A stretch of DNA of 48,168 bases from Nocardia cyriacigeorgica NBRC 100375 (GCF_000308555.1 NZ_BAFY01000077.1:1-48168), one strand, 5' to 3'; shown: positions 25,599 through 34,265, counted from the stretch's first letter. Numbers and translations are program-made. Notes: generated by a model not told the origin, from the letters alone.

Positions 25599-26447
25599 TC
25601 AGGCAGTACGCAACAGGGATACACCGACGGCGGCGCGATAGCGATCCAGGATGACGTCGGTCAACGCCGGATGCGGGCCGAGCACACGGGTGTGTTCGAG
25701 GTCTGGTGCCTGCCGCATCAGCCGGTCGGTGAGCAGACCGGGTGCGAGGAACCAGGGCGCCACCAGGACCCGTTCGGCGCCGCGCGCTCGCAGCCGGGCG
25801 GCGGCCTCGGTGAGGGACGGGCCGGTGGTGGCGAAGCAGATCTCGGTGGCCCATCCGGTAGACGCGGCCAGCATTCGAGCGACCTCGGCTGTGCGCACAT
25901 TCGCCGCCTTCGATGAGGAGCCCACGGCGGCGACCGCTATGCCGAGGCGTGAATCGGACGGTGCGGCCACCGAACTCGCGCCGCCACCGACCTGGCCGGC
26001 GCTCGAGTCGGCGACGGACGGTGGCGCACCCGCACCGAGTTCTGCGACCACCCGGTCGCGCAACGCCGAGACCAAGCGCGTGTCCGCACCGAGAACGTCG
26101 GCTTGGATCAACTCGAGCCGCGGATGCCGGGCCGAGGCGCCCGCGAGCATCCCCGGCAGATCCACTCGCGCGTGAAAGGCGCTGCCGAGCAACAGCGGCA
26201 CCACGATCGCGCGCGTGTGGCCGTGCGCCGCGACGGCATCGATCACCTGATCGACCGACGGCGCGTTCAGATCCAGAAAGGCCAGTCGCACATCCAGATC
26301 GGGGCGCGCCGCCGCCAGTTGCTCGGTCACCGCGGCCATGGTGGCCGCCGAGCGCCGGTCGCGACTGCCGTGCGCGACCGCGATCAGTGCGGGCGCGCCG
26401 AAGCCGCCCGCACCGTGCGCGGTTCTCGCGTGGACAGCCGCGGTCAC
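25599..26447 (-). CDS. Sirohydrochlorin chelatase-like protein (CbiX/Che1 family)
   Basis: A 282-residue protein with two CbiX-like halves: the first carries AVAHGSRDRRSAATM and VPLLLGSAFHARVDLPGML with metal-handling His residues; the second (from about 180) has ERVLVAPWFLAPGLLTDRL. GTG 26447 starts two bases after the cysN stop, so the genes are co-transcribed and probably coupled. It inserts iron into sirohydrochlorin to give siroheme, the cofactor of SirA at the head of this operon; Rv2393 (che1) plays that role next to sirA-cysH in M. tuberculosis. An Ala/Gly/Ser-rich linker of about 30 residues separates the halves. Confidence 0.88.
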   Translation of the reverse strand: MTAAVHARTAHGAGGFGAPALIAVAHGSRDRRSAATMAAVTEQLAAARPDLDVRLAFLDLNAPSVDQVIDAVAAHGHTRAIVVPLLLGSAFHARVDLPGMLAGASARHPRLELIQADVLGADTRLVSALRDRVVAELGAGAPPSVADSSAGQVGGGASSVAAPSDSRLGIAVAAVGSSSKAANVRTAEVARMLAASTGWATEICFATTGPSLTEAAARLRARGAERVLVAPWFLAPGLLTDRLMRQAPDLEHTRVLGPHPALTDVILDRYRAAVGVSLLRTA

Positions 26448-26449
26448 CG

Positions 26450-27745
26450 TCAGGCCCCGGTTCCGACCTCGACGGCGGTCAGCGCATCGCCCACCAGGCC
26501 CGCGGCCAGGGTGTTGCCGCCGGCCGGGTCGATCAGCAGGAAGCTGCCGGTGTGCCGGTTGACCCGGTAGTCGTCGGCGGCGATCGGCTCGGCGACGCGC
26601 ACCGAGATGCGGCCGATGTCGTTGAGCTCCAGCGCTTCCGGGTTCGGCGCCGCGGACAGCCGCTGTTCGTCGAAGCGTTCGATCAGCTCGCCGACGATGG
26701 CCTGGGTGGTCTTGGTGCCGTGCTTGAGCAGCAGCCGGGCACCGGGCCGCAATGGCTTGTCGCCCAGCCAGCACACGGTGGCGTCGAAGGTGTCGATCGG
26801 CTCCGGCGCGTCGGCGGGGGAGGCGATGAGATCACCGCGGGAGATGTCGACGTCATCGGCCAGGATCAGGGTGACGCTGCGCCCGGGCTGCGCCACGGCC
26901 AGCTCACCGTCGGGGGTGTCGATGCGTTCGACGGTGGTGCGGATACCCGAGGGCAGCACCACCACTTCGTCGCCCGGCGCGACCGAACCGGCCGCGATCT
27001 GACCCGCGTAGCCGCGGTAGTCGGGGTATTCGGCGGTGCGCGGGCGGATGACGTACTGGACCGGGAAACGCAGGCCGAGCGAATGCGTGCCCGAGCTGTC
27101 GGCGTCGACCGGCACCGATTCCAGGTGCTCGATCAGCGAGGGACCGTCGTAGTAGGGGGTGTTGTCCGAGCGCGTGGCGATATTGTCGCCGTGCAGCGCG
27201 GAGACCGGGATCTCCAGCACATCCTCACTCGACCAGCCCAAGGTGCTGGTGAGCTTGTTGAACTCGGCGGAGATCTCGGCGAACACCGTGGCCGCGTCGT
27301 CCACCAGATCGATCTTGTTCACCGCGAGCACCAGCTTCGGCACACCCAGCAGCGCGAGCACCGCGGCGTGGCGGCGGGTCTGCTCGATGACGCCCTTGCG
27401 CGCGTCCACCAGCAGGATCACCAGCTGCGCGGTCGACGCGCCCGAGACGGTGTTGCGGGTGTACTGCACGTGGCCCGGGGTGTCGGCCAGCACGAACGAA
27501 CGCTTCGGCGTCGCGAAGTAGCGGTAGGCGACGTCGATGGTGATGCCCTGCTCCCGCTCGGCGCGCAGGCCGTCCACCAGCAGCGAGAGATCCGGCGTCG
27601 ACAGACCCTTGTCCACCGATGCGCGGGTGACGGCGTCGATCTGGTCGGCCAGCACGGATTTGGTGTCGTAGAGCAGACGTCCGACCAGGGTGGACTTACC
27701 GTCGTCGACAGAACCGGCGGTGGCCAGCCTCAATAGGTCGGACAT
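26450..27745 (-). CDS. cysN: Sulfate adenylyltransferase subunit 1 (GTPase)
   Basis: A 431-residue elongation-factor-like GTPase: G1 GSVDDGKST (11-19), G3 DTPGH, G4 NKID, then two beta-barrel domains. The start is ATG 27745 (MSDLLRLATAG), one base after the cysD stop. With CysD it forms ATP sulfurylase, using GTP hydrolysis to drive sulfate to adenosine 5'-phosphosulfate. The APS-kinase (CysC) domain fused in the mycobacterial CysNC is absent; the protein ends just after the EF-Tu-like domains. That suits a pathway that reduces APS directly through the Fe-S CysH in this operon. Confidence 0.95.
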   Translation of the reverse strand: MSDLLRLATAGSVDDGKSTLVGRLLYDTKSVLADQIDAVTRASVDKGLSTPDLSLLVDGLRAEREQGITIDVAYRYFATPKRSFVLADTPGHVQYTRNTVSGASTAQLVILLVDARKGVIEQTRRHAAVLALLGVPKLVLAVNKIDLVDDAATVFAEISAEFNKLTSTLGWSSEDVLEIPVSALHGDNIATRSDNTPYYDGPSLIEHLESVPVDADSSGTHSLGLRFPVQYVIRPRTAEYPDYRGYAGQIAAGSVAPGDEVVVLPSGIRTTVERIDTPDGELAVAQPGRSVTLILADDVDISRGDLIASPADAPEPIDTFDATVCWLGDKPLRPGARLLLKHGTKTTQAIVGELIERFDEQRLSAAPNPEALELNDIGRISVRVAEPIAADDYRVNRHTGSFLLIDPAGGNTLAAGLVGDALTAVEVGTGA

Positions 27746-27746
27746 G

Positions 27747-28676
27747 TCAGAAATAACCCTCTCGCTTGCGGTCTTCCATGGCGGCCTCGGAGACACGGTC
27801 GTCTCCGCGAGTGGCCCCACGTTCGGTGAGTCGTGACGCGGCGACCTCGGCGAGGATCGCCTCGTTGTCGGCGGCGTCGGACAGGATGGCGCCGGTGGTG
27901 GAGCCGTCGCCGACGGTGCGGTAACGCACCGAGCGGGTCTCGAGCACCTCGCCCTCGGCCGGGCCACCCCAGACGCCGGGCGTCATCCACATGCCGTCGC
28001 GCTGGTACACCGGGCGCTCGTGGGCGTAGTAGATGCTGGCCAGGTCGACGTTCTCGCGGGCGATGTAGCGCCAGATGTCGAGCTCGGTCCAGTTGCTCAG
28101 CGGGAACACCCGCACGTGCTCACCGGGGGCGTGGCGGCCGTTGTAGAGGTTCCACAGCTCGGGGCGCTGCCGCTTCGGATCCCACTGGCCGAAGGCATTG
28201 CGCAGCGAGAAGATCCGCTCCTTGGCCCGCGAGCGCTCCTCGTCACGGCGGCCGCCGCCGAAGACGGCATCGAAACGGTTCTCGCTGATCGCGTCCAGCA
28301 GCGGGACGGTCTGCAACGGGTTGCGGATGCCGTCCGGACGCTCGGTGAGCCTGCCGTCGGCCAGGTAGTCCTCCACCTTCGCCACGTGCAGGCGCAGCCC
28401 GTACCGCTCGACCACCTTGTCGCGGAACTCGAGCACCTCGGGCAGGTTGTGCCCGGTGTCCACGTGCAGCAGCGCGAACGGCAGCGGCGCGGGCCAGAAC
28501 GCCTTGAGCGCCAGATGCAGCAGGACCGTGGAGTCCTTGCCGCCGGAGAACAGGATGACCGGACGCTCGAATTCGCCCGCCACCTCGCGGAAGATGTGGA
28601 TCGATTCCGATTCCAGTGCCGCGAGGGTGTCGAAATCGGTGAGGCCGAGGGTACGTTCGCTGATTGTTTCGGTCAT
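27747..28676 (-). CDS. cysD: Sulfate adenylyltransferase subunit 2
   Basis: A 309-residue PP-loop adenylyltransferase with ATP-binding motif SGGKDST at residues 44-50, the FALLHVDTGHNLPEV segment, FGGGRRDEERSRAKER and the C-terminal VRYRTVGDGSTTGAI typical of CysD. It forms APS from sulfate and ATP with CysN. ATG 28676 lies 72 bases after cysH, separated by two tandem hairpins. Length and motifs match functional CysD proteins. Confidence 0.95.
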   Translation of the reverse strand: MTETISERTLGLTDFDTLAALESESIHIFREVAGEFERPVILFSGGKDSTVLLHLALKAFWPAPLPFALLHVDTGHNLPEVLEFRDKVVERYGLRLHVAKVEDYLADGRLTERPDGIRNPLQTVPLLDAISENRFDAVFGGGRRDEERSRAKERIFSLRNAFGQWDPKRQRPELWNLYNGRHAPGEHVRVFPLSNWTELDIWRYIARENVDLASIYYAHERPVYQRDGMWMTPGVWGGPAEGEVLETRSVRYRTVGDGSTTGAILSDAADNEAILAEVAASRLTERGATRGDDRVSEAAMEDRKREGYF

Positions 28677-28706
28677 GAGCTGTGTCCTATCTGCCTGCCC
28701 GAGGGC

Positions 28707-28753
28707 CCTGCGTGGTTACGCAGGCTGCCTTCTCCGGGCCTGACTCGGTCAGG
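28707..28753 (-). promoter_or_regulatory. Two hairpins between cysH and cysD
   Basis: CCTGCGT/ACGCAGG with a four-base loop (28707-28724) and CCTGAC/GTCAGG with a three-base loop (28739-28753, overlapping the cysH stop) lie in tandem. They may stabilise the upstream mRNA or partly terminate transcription within the operon. Confidence 0.45.
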
Positions 28754-29468
28754 CGGTGTGCAACCCGCATTCGGTCTTGGCGAGGCCGGCCCAACGGCCG
28801 CTTCGCGGATCGGATCCCGGCTCCGGCTTCTGCGTGCACGGAGCGCAGCCGATGGACGGATATCCCTCTTCCACCAGAGGATTGACGAGGATCGAGTGCT
28901 TGTCGATGTAGTCCTGCATCTCGTCGTCGGACCACGGCGCGATCGGGTTGATCTTCACCAGGCCGAACGCCTCGTCGAAGGAGATGAGCGGTGCGTTGGC
29001 CCTGGTCGGCGCCTCGACCCGGCGGATGCCGGTGACCCAGGCGTTGTAGCCGGCCAGCGACTTCTTCAGCGGCACCACCTTGCGCAGCCGGCAGCATTCG
29101 CCGGGATCGCGGGCGAACAGGTCCTTGCCCAGCAGCTGGTCCTGTTCGGTGACCGAATGCTCCGGACGCACGTTGATCACGTTCACCCCGTACACGGCCT
29201 CCACCGCGTCACGGGTGCCGATGGTTTCGGCGAAGTGGTAACCGGTGTCCAGGAACAGCACGTCCACGCCGGAACGTACCTGTGCGGCCAGGTGGACCAG
29301 CACACCGTCCTGCATATTCGACGCGACGATGTAGCCGGTGCCGAAGGTGTCCTCGGTCCAGCGCAGCAGGTCGATCGCCGAGGCGTCCGGGCCGAGTTCG
29401 GCGGCACCGCGTTCGGCGATGGCGCGCAGCTCGTCCTCGGACAGCTTGTTCGCGAGTTGTGTTGTCAC
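28749..29468 (-). CDS. cysH: Adenosine 5'-phosphosulfate reductase (4Fe-4S type)
   Basis: A 239-residue reductase. Cys125-Cys126 (GECCRLRK) and Cys208/Cys211 (IGCAPC) form the set that binds a 4Fe-4S cluster in APS reductases and is lacking in PAPS reductases. The catalytic Cys234 is in KTECGLHTA at the C-terminus. It reduces APS to sulfite and AMP with thioredoxin. ATG 29468 is 31 bases after sirA in the same operon. The substrate call (APS rather than PAPS) also agrees with the lack of an APS kinase domain in CysN. Confidence 0.95.
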   Translation of the reverse strand: MTTQLANKLSEDELRAIAERGAAELGPDASAIDLLRWTEDTFGTGYIVASNMQDGVLVHLAAQVRSGVDVLFLDTGYHFAETIGTRDAVEAVYGVNVINVRPEHSVTEQDQLLGKDLFARDPGECCRLRKVVPLKKSLAGYNAWVTGIRRVEAPTRANAPLISFDEAFGLVKINPIAPWSDDEMQDYIDKHSILVNPLVEEGYPSIGCAPCTQKPEPGSDPRSGRWAGLAKTECGLHTA

Positions 29469-29499
29469 TGTTGATCTCCCGTCACCTGATCAGGCGTGC

Positions 29500-31281
29500 T
29501 CATCGCAGATCGGCCTCGTCGGCGCGCACTGCCCACTGCGCGAAACGCTCGCCCGCGTCGCGGTTCTTGACGAAATTGCGCACCACACGCTCGATGTAGT
29601 CGCCGAGCTCGGCGCTGGTCACCTTGTGCTGGCGCAGTTTCCGGCCGAAACCGCTGTCGAGGCCGAGGCTGCCACCCAGATGAACCTGATAACCCTCGAC
29701 CTGATTCCCCTCGCCGTCGTCGACCAGCTGGCCCTTGAAGCCGATATCGGCGATCTGGGACCGGCCGCAGGAGTTCGGGCAGCCGTTGATGTTGATGGTG
29801 ATGGGCACGTCGAGTTCGGCGTTGATGTCGGCCATCCGCTGCTCCAGTTCCGGTGCCAGCACCTGGGAACGCTTGCGGGTCTCGACGAACGACAGCTTGC
29901 AGAACTCGATCCCGCTGCACGCCAGCAGGTTCTTGCGCCAGATCGACGGACGCGCCTGCAAGCCGAGCGGTTCCAGCTCCGCGATCAGTTCCTCGACCTT
30001 GTCGTCGGCGACGTCGAGCACGATCAGCTTCTGGTACGGAGTGAACCGGACCCGATCGGAACCGATGCGCTCGACGGCCTCGGCGACCTTGGTGAGGATC
30101 GTGCCGGACACGCGACCGGCGATGGGGGAGAAGCCGACGGCATTGAGTCCGTTGCGCAGCTTCTGCACGCCGACATGGTCGATCGGCTTGGCCGGCTGCT
30201 CGGGCGCGGGGCCGTCGATCAGCTTGCGCTTCAGGTACTCGTCCTCGAGCACCTGGCGGAACTTCTCGATGCCCCAATCCTTGATCAGGAACTTCAGCCT
30301 GGCCTTGGTGCGCAGGCGGCGGTAGCCGTAATCGCGGAACACCGCGACGACCGCCTCCCACACCTCGGGCACCTCGTCCAGCGGCACCCATGCGCCGACG
30401 CGCTGAGCCAGCATCGGGTTGGTCGACAGACCGCCGCCGACCCACAGATCCAGGCCGGGCCCGTGCTCGGGATGCTCGACGCCGATGAAGGCGACGTCGT
30501 TGATCTCGTGCACCACGTCCTGCTGCCCGGAGATGGCGGTCTTGAACTTGCGCGGGAGGTTGGAGTACTCCTTTTTCCCGATGTAGCGGCGCACGATCTC
30601 TTCGATCGCCGGCGTCGGGTCGATGATCTCGTCCAGCGACTCACCGGCCAGCGGGGAACCGAGGATCACGCGTGGGCAGTCGCCGCAGGCCTCGGTGGTG
30701 TGCAGGCCGACCTGCTCGAGCCGCCGCCAGATCTCCGGGACGTTCTCCACCTCGATCCAGTGGTACTGAACGTTCTCGCGGTCGGACAGGTCGGCGGTGT
30801 CGCGGGCGAACTCGGTGGAGATCTCACCGATGGTGCGCAGCTGCGCGACATTGAGCGCGCCGCCGTCGCAGCGCACCCGCATCATGAAGTACTTGGCTTC
30901 GAGTAGATCGATGTTCTCGTCGCCGGTGTAGGTGCCGTCGTAGCCCTGCTCACGCTGGGTGTAGAGGCCCCACCAGCGGAACCGGCCGCGCAGATCGCCC
31001 TTGTCGATGCCGTCGAAACCGGTCTTGGAGTAGATGTTCTCGATGCGCGCGCGCACATTGAGCGGGTTGTCGTCCTTCTTGGACTGTTCGTTGGGGTTCA
31101 GCGGCTCGCGGTATCCGAGCGCCCACTGGCCCTCGGCGCGACGCTTCACCGGCTTACCGGTCCGGGCGCGCGGGGCGGCCGACGCCTCGGCGCGCGGGCG
31201 GTCCGGGCGGACCCGGCGCTCACGAGCGGGCGTGGCGGTTTCGGGCTGATCGGCGGGGCCGGCGTCGGTGCTCGACGTCAT
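29500..31281 (-). CDS. sirA: Ferredoxin-dependent sulfite reductase
   Basis: A 593-residue siroheme/4Fe-4S reductase like M. tuberculosis SirA (Rv2391, earlier NirA). Cluster ligands are Cys455 and Cys461 (ACSGIEFCK) and Cys501 and Cys505 (NGCPNSCGR). Tyr107 (RWWGLYTQR) and Cys199 (TTEACGDC) are 92 residues apart, the same spacing as the Tyr-Cys crosslink pair of the mycobacterial enzyme. An extra basic, Ala/Pro/Arg-rich N-terminal 45 residues precede the fold. It reduces sulfite to sulfide with ferredoxin. ATG 31281 has AGGAG upstream. It is the first structural gene of the minus-strand operon, behind a Cys-rich leader peptide. Confidence 0.95.
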   Translation of the reverse strand: MTSSTDAGPADQPETATPARERRVRPDRPRAEASAAPRARTGKPVKRRAEGQWALGYREPLNPNEQSKKDDNPLNVRARIENIYSKTGFDGIDKGDLRGRFRWWGLYTQREQGYDGTYTGDENIDLLEAKYFMMRVRCDGGALNVAQLRTIGEISTEFARDTADLSDRENVQYHWIEVENVPEIWRRLEQVGLHTTEACGDCPRVILGSPLAGESLDEIIDPTPAIEEIVRRYIGKKEYSNLPRKFKTAISGQQDVVHEINDVAFIGVEHPEHGPGLDLWVGGGLSTNPMLAQRVGAWVPLDEVPEVWEAVVAVFRDYGYRRLRTKARLKFLIKDWGIEKFRQVLEDEYLKRKLIDGPAPEQPAKPIDHVGVQKLRNGLNAVGFSPIAGRVSGTILTKVAEAVERIGSDRVRFTPYQKLIVLDVADDKVEELIAELEPLGLQARPSIWRKNLLACSGIEFCKLSFVETRKRSQVLAPELEQRMADINAELDVPITININGCPNSCGRSQIADIGFKGQLVDDGEGNQVEGYQVHLGGSLGLDSGFGRKLRQHKVTSAELGDYIERVVRNFVKNRDAGERFAQWAVRADEADLR

Positions 31282-31322
31282 GGGGGCTGCTCCTGCTGGG
31301 TGTGTCGTACGTCCGTGCTGAA

Positions 31323-31348
31323 GGCGTGAGATGGGCTGTGCTCACGCC
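31323..31348 (-). promoter_or_regulatory. Attenuator-like hairpin between leader peptide and sirA
   Basis: GGCGTGAG (31323-31330) and CTCACGCC (31341-31348) form a perfect 8-bp stem with a ten-base loop in the transcribed leader. It lies 85 bases downstream of the leader-peptide stop and 41 bases upstream of the sirA start. Confidence 0.45.
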
Positions 31349-31432
31349 CGCGGTGTCAGCGGGCCGATGTCCTCGATGTCGGAATGGCCGAAGAAGGGGA
31401 TGGCCGGGGGTCCGGGAACGGGCGCAGCTGAG

Positions 31433-31534
31433 CTACCGGGAAGAACCGGGCAGACAACAGGCGCTGCAGACGCGCTTGAAGTCGACGTGGCGACGTGCCA
31501 CCAGTCGTACTCCGTTTTCGCGCATGGGCTTCAT
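31433..31534 (-). CDS. Cys-rich leader peptide of the sulfite reductase operon (Ms4527A-like)
   Basis: A 33-residue ORF from ATG 31534 (an ATG at 31525 would give 30 residues). Its core is RRHVDFKRVCSACCLPG, with three Cys codons close together near the end, then a stop. The RRHVDxxRVCS pattern is that of actinobacterial Cys-rich leader peptides before sulfur genes (the family named after M. smegmatis Ms4527A, upstream of sirA). A -10-like TAGGTT (31553-31548) lies 13 bases before the ATG, so the 5' UTR is very short or absent. Pausing at the Cys codons when cysteine is low should alter expression of sirA, 151 bases downstream. The product itself probably has no function. Confidence 0.85.
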   Translation of the reverse strand: MKPMRENGVRLVARRHVDFKRVCSACCLPGSSR

Positions 31535-31710
31535 TGTGCCATGTCAGAACCTATGTTCCGACCGCCCTGCCAGTATTTTCCGCTCACAAGGGGGAAATTC
31601 CCTGGATTCCGGGGGTGATTTGTGACCGCTGTCATAGTTCGGGTGTGCGGCGGACGGGCGCTGGGCACGGGAAGCGTTCGGCCGTCTGTGATTCAGGCCA
31701 CAGATGCGTT

Positions 31711-31732
31711 GACCTCGAGCTCACTCGAGGTC
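31711..31732. promoter_or_regulatory. 22-base palindrome just before the SgcJ-like gene
   Basis: GACCTCGAG-CTCA-CTCGAGGTC is a perfect 9-bp inverted repeat ending 14 bases before ATG 31747. The position suggests an operator or a hairpin at the start of the transcript. Confidence 0.5.
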
Positions 31733-31746
31733 GCACGCTCGACGGC

Positions 31747-32175
31747 ATGAGCATCGATGTGACACCCACCGACTACGCGCCCGCCGACCTCGAGACCGAA
31801 ATCGCCGCGATCCGCGCGGTCGTCGACACCGTCGCCCACGCGCAAGCCAACGAACTCGTCGACGAATTCACCGGTCTGTTCCGAGCGGACGCCGTGTGGA
31901 CCACCGCGCACGGCAAGCGGTTGTTCGGCCGGCCCGCCATCGCCGAATTCACCGCGAAAGTGCTGCCCGGCGCCACGGCGGACAGCACCGCGACCTACGA
32001 GGTGGAGCACGTGCTGTTCCTGCGTCCCGATGTGGCGGCGGTCAAGATCCGGCAGCGCTATCACACCCATGAGGGCGAGCTCGTCAGCGAGGGCAGCCCG
32101 CTGTATGTGATGACCAAGGAGGACGGGCGCTGGACGCTGACGGCGGGGCAGAACACGCCTGTCGTCACCGAATAG
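31747..32175 (+). CDS. SgcJ/EcaC-like NTF2-fold protein
   Basis: A 142-residue SnoaL/NTF2-like protein. Visible features are a first helix (ETEIAAIRAVVDTVAHAQAN), FTGLFRADAVWTTAHGKRLFGRPAIAEF and the strand-rich end EGSPLYVMTKEDGRWTLTAGQNTPV, matching the SgcJ/EcaC family found near secondary-metabolism and stress genes. No firm enzymatic role is known for most members; the cone-shaped pocket usually binds a small hydrophobic molecule. ATG 31747 is preceded by a palindrome that may regulate it. It is a single gene, convergent with rsmE. Confidence 0.78.
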   Translation: MSIDVTPTDYAPADLETEIAAIRAVVDTVAHAQANELVDEFTGLFRADAVWTTAHGKRLFGRPAIAEFTAKVLPGATADSTATYEVEHVLFLRPDVAAVKIRQRYHTHEGELVSEGSPLYVMTKEDGRWTLTAGQNTPVVTE

Positions 32176-32271
32176 CCGCATGGGGGCGCCAGGCTGTGCT
32201 GATCAACCCGCAGCGCGCCGTTTCAGGTCAACGTGGTGCGGCGTGCTGGTCAGCGCGGCACGGCGTGGTGA

Positions 32272-33015
32272 TCAGCCCCAGCGCGCCGTCAACGCCCCCA
32301 ACGCGCCGAGGGCGACGGCAGCTGCCGTGGAGGTCCGCAATACCGTCGGCCCGAGCAGCACCACCTCGGCGCCGGCCTCGGCCAGCGCCGACAACTCCGC
32401 ATCGTCGAGCCCGCCCTCCGGCCCGACGATCAGCATGATCGCCGATGCCTCGCGCAGCGGGAGCCGGGTGAAGCGGGACTCGCCGGATTCGTGCAGCGCC
32501 GCCACCACCGCGCCGTCCGCCTTCGCGGTGCGCACGGCGGTCAGCAGGTCGGCCGTGCGGTGCAGGCCGGTGACCTCGGGAATGTAGGCGCGCCTGGACT
32601 GCCTGGCCGCCGACTTGGCCGCGGCCCGCCATTTCCCGATGCCCTTGTCGGCCTTGGCTTCCCAGTTCGCCACGCAGCGGGCGGCCTGCCAGGGCACGAT
32701 GACGTCGGCGCCCGCCTCGGTCATCAGCTCGACCGCCAACTCGGACCGATCGGATTTGGGCAGCGCCTGCACGACGGTGACCGGCGGCTGCGCCGGTGGG
32801 GCGACCGCGCTGGCCCGCACCGCGAGTTCGAGCCGGTCGCGCTGGGCGGCAACGACTTCGGATTCGGCGAGCAGGCCACGTCCATCGGACAGGGTGATCT
32901 GCTCGCCGACCCGGATGCGGCGCACGGTGGCGGCATGCCTGCCCTCTGGCCCGTCGAGCACGGCGATACCCCCGGGGGCGGGGATCTCGTCGAGATAGAA
33001 GACGGTCGCGGCCAC
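32272..33015 (-). CDS. rsmE: 16S rRNA m3U1498 methyltransferase
   Basis: A 247-residue SPOUT methyltransferase. An N-terminal PUA-like domain (FYLDEIPAPGGIAVLDGPEGRHAATV) is followed by the knotted SAM site with IVGPEGGLDDAELSAL and LLGPTVLRTSTAAAVAL, both diagnostic of RsmE. It methylates N3 of U1498 in 16S rRNA. GTG 33015 begins directly after the dnaJ stop codon, so the two genes are translationally coupled. The order hrcA-dnaJ-rsmE is the same as Rv2374c-Rv2372c. Confidence 0.94.
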   Translation of the reverse strand: MAATVFYLDEIPAPGGIAVLDGPEGRHAATVRRIRVGEQITLSDGRGLLAESEVVAAQRDRLELAVRASAVAPPAQPPVTVVQALPKSDRSELAVELMTEAGADVIVPWQAARCVANWEAKADKGIGKWRAAAKSAARQSRRAYIPEVTGLHRTADLLTAVRTAKADGAVVAALHESGESRFTRLPLREASAIMLIVGPEGGLDDAELSALAEAGAEVVLLGPTVLRTSTAAAVALGALGALTARWG

Positions 33016-34167
33016 TCAGCGTCCGCTGAAGGAGGCGCGCAGCCGGGCGAACAGGCCGCTGTTGTGCTCGGACTGCGCCGACATCACCTCGGCCCGCTCC
33101 CGGTCGCGCATGCCCTTGTACTTGCGCAGCAGATCGGTCTGCTTGCTGTCCAGCTTGGTCGGGATGACGATGTCGAGGTGGGCGAGCAGATCACCGCGCG
33201 CGCCCGAACGCAGCCGCGGCATACCGTGCCCGCGCAGCACCGACACCTCACCGGGCTGGGTACCGGGGGCGATGGTGAGCTCGGTGGGTCCATCGAGGAT
33301 CGTGTCGATGACGACCGTCGTGCCGAGAGCCGCGTCGACCATCGGGACCCGCACCGTGCAATGCAGATCGTCGCCGTCGCGGACGAACACATCGTGCGGC
33401 TGCTCGACGACCTCGACGTACAGATCGCCGGCATGGCCGCCGCCGGGACCGACCTCACCCTGGGCGGCAAGCCGCACCCGCATACCGTTCGCGACGCCGG
33501 CCGGGATCGGCGCGGCGATCTCACGGCGGGCGCGCACCCGGCCGTCACCGCCGCACTTGTGGCACGGATCGGGGATGGTCTCACCCGCGCCACGGCAGGT
33601 GGGGCAGGGGCGCGACGTCATCACCTGGCCGAGGAACGAGCGTTGCACCGACTGGACTTCGCCGGCGCCGCCACAGGTCTCGCAGCGCACCGGCTTGGAG
33701 TTGCCGTTGGTGCCGGCGCCGTGGCAGCTGTCGCAGAGGATGGCGGTGTCGACGGTCAGGTGCTTGGTGACACCGACCGCGCATTCGGCGAGGCTGAGCC
33801 GAGTGCGCACCAGTGAATCGGCGCCCGGCTGCACGCGCCCGCGCGGCTTACGGGCCCCGCCGGTACCGCTCATACCGCCGAAGAAGGCCTCGAACACATC
33901 GCCGAGGCCGCCGAATCCGGCTCCGGTGAAGCCGGCGCCGCCCCCGCCGGACTCGAGCGGATCGCCGCCCATGTCGACAATGCGCCGCTTCTCCGGATCG
34001 GTCAGCACCTCGTAGGCCGCCGAGACCTCTTTGAAGCGCGCCTGGGCCGCCTCGTCGGGGTTGACGTCGGGATGCAGTTCGCGAGCCAGCTTGCGGTATG
34101 CGCGTTTGAGCTCCTGGTCGGTCGCGTTCTTCGCGACGCCGAGCAGTCCGTAGTAGTCCCGTGCCAC
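33016..34167 (-). CDS. dnaJ: Chaperone DnaJ (DnaJ2)
   Basis: A 383-residue type I J-protein. The J domain begins [20 protein letters not shown] and has HPD at residues 32-34; a Gly-rich region follows ([21 protein letters not shown]); the zinc domain carries four CxxCxGxG-like repeats ([32 protein letters not shown]), then the substrate-binding beta domains. It stimulates DnaK ATPase and binds unfolded proteins. It lies downstream of hrcA with a 174-base gap that contains a HAIR-like repeat, so it may also have its own heat-shock promoter. Confidence 0.95.
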   Translation of the reverse strand: MARDYYGLLGVAKNATDQELKRAYRKLARELHPDVNPDEAAQARFKEVSAAYEVLTDPEKRRIVDMGGDPLESGGGGAGFTGAGFGGLGDVFEAFFGGMSGTGGARKPRGRVQPGADSLVRTRLSLAECAVGVTKHLTVDTAILCDSCHGAGTNGNSKPVRCETCGGAGEVQSVQRSFLGQVMTSRPCPTCRGAGETIPDPCHKCGGDGRVRARREIAAPIPAGVANGMRVRLAAQGEVGPGGGHAGDLYVEVVEQPHDVFVRDGDDLHCTVRVPMVDAALGTTVVIDTILDGPTELTIAPGTQPGEVSVLRGHGMPRLRSGARGDLLAHLDIVIPTKLDSKQTDLLRKYKGMRDRERAEVMSAQSEHNSGLFARLRASFSGR

Positions 34168-34265
34168 TTGAGTTCTCTAGTCCTTGATCGCTGTCCACAG
34201 TTCCGACCGCGTACCGCCGGAGGCTGTTGGGCTCGTCCCTGGCCCGTGCCGCTCCAACCGCACAG

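Noticed and set aside
31282..31432. SAM-type riboswitch before sirA
   Set aside because: Only a simple hairpin is present and no riboswitch core could be recognised.
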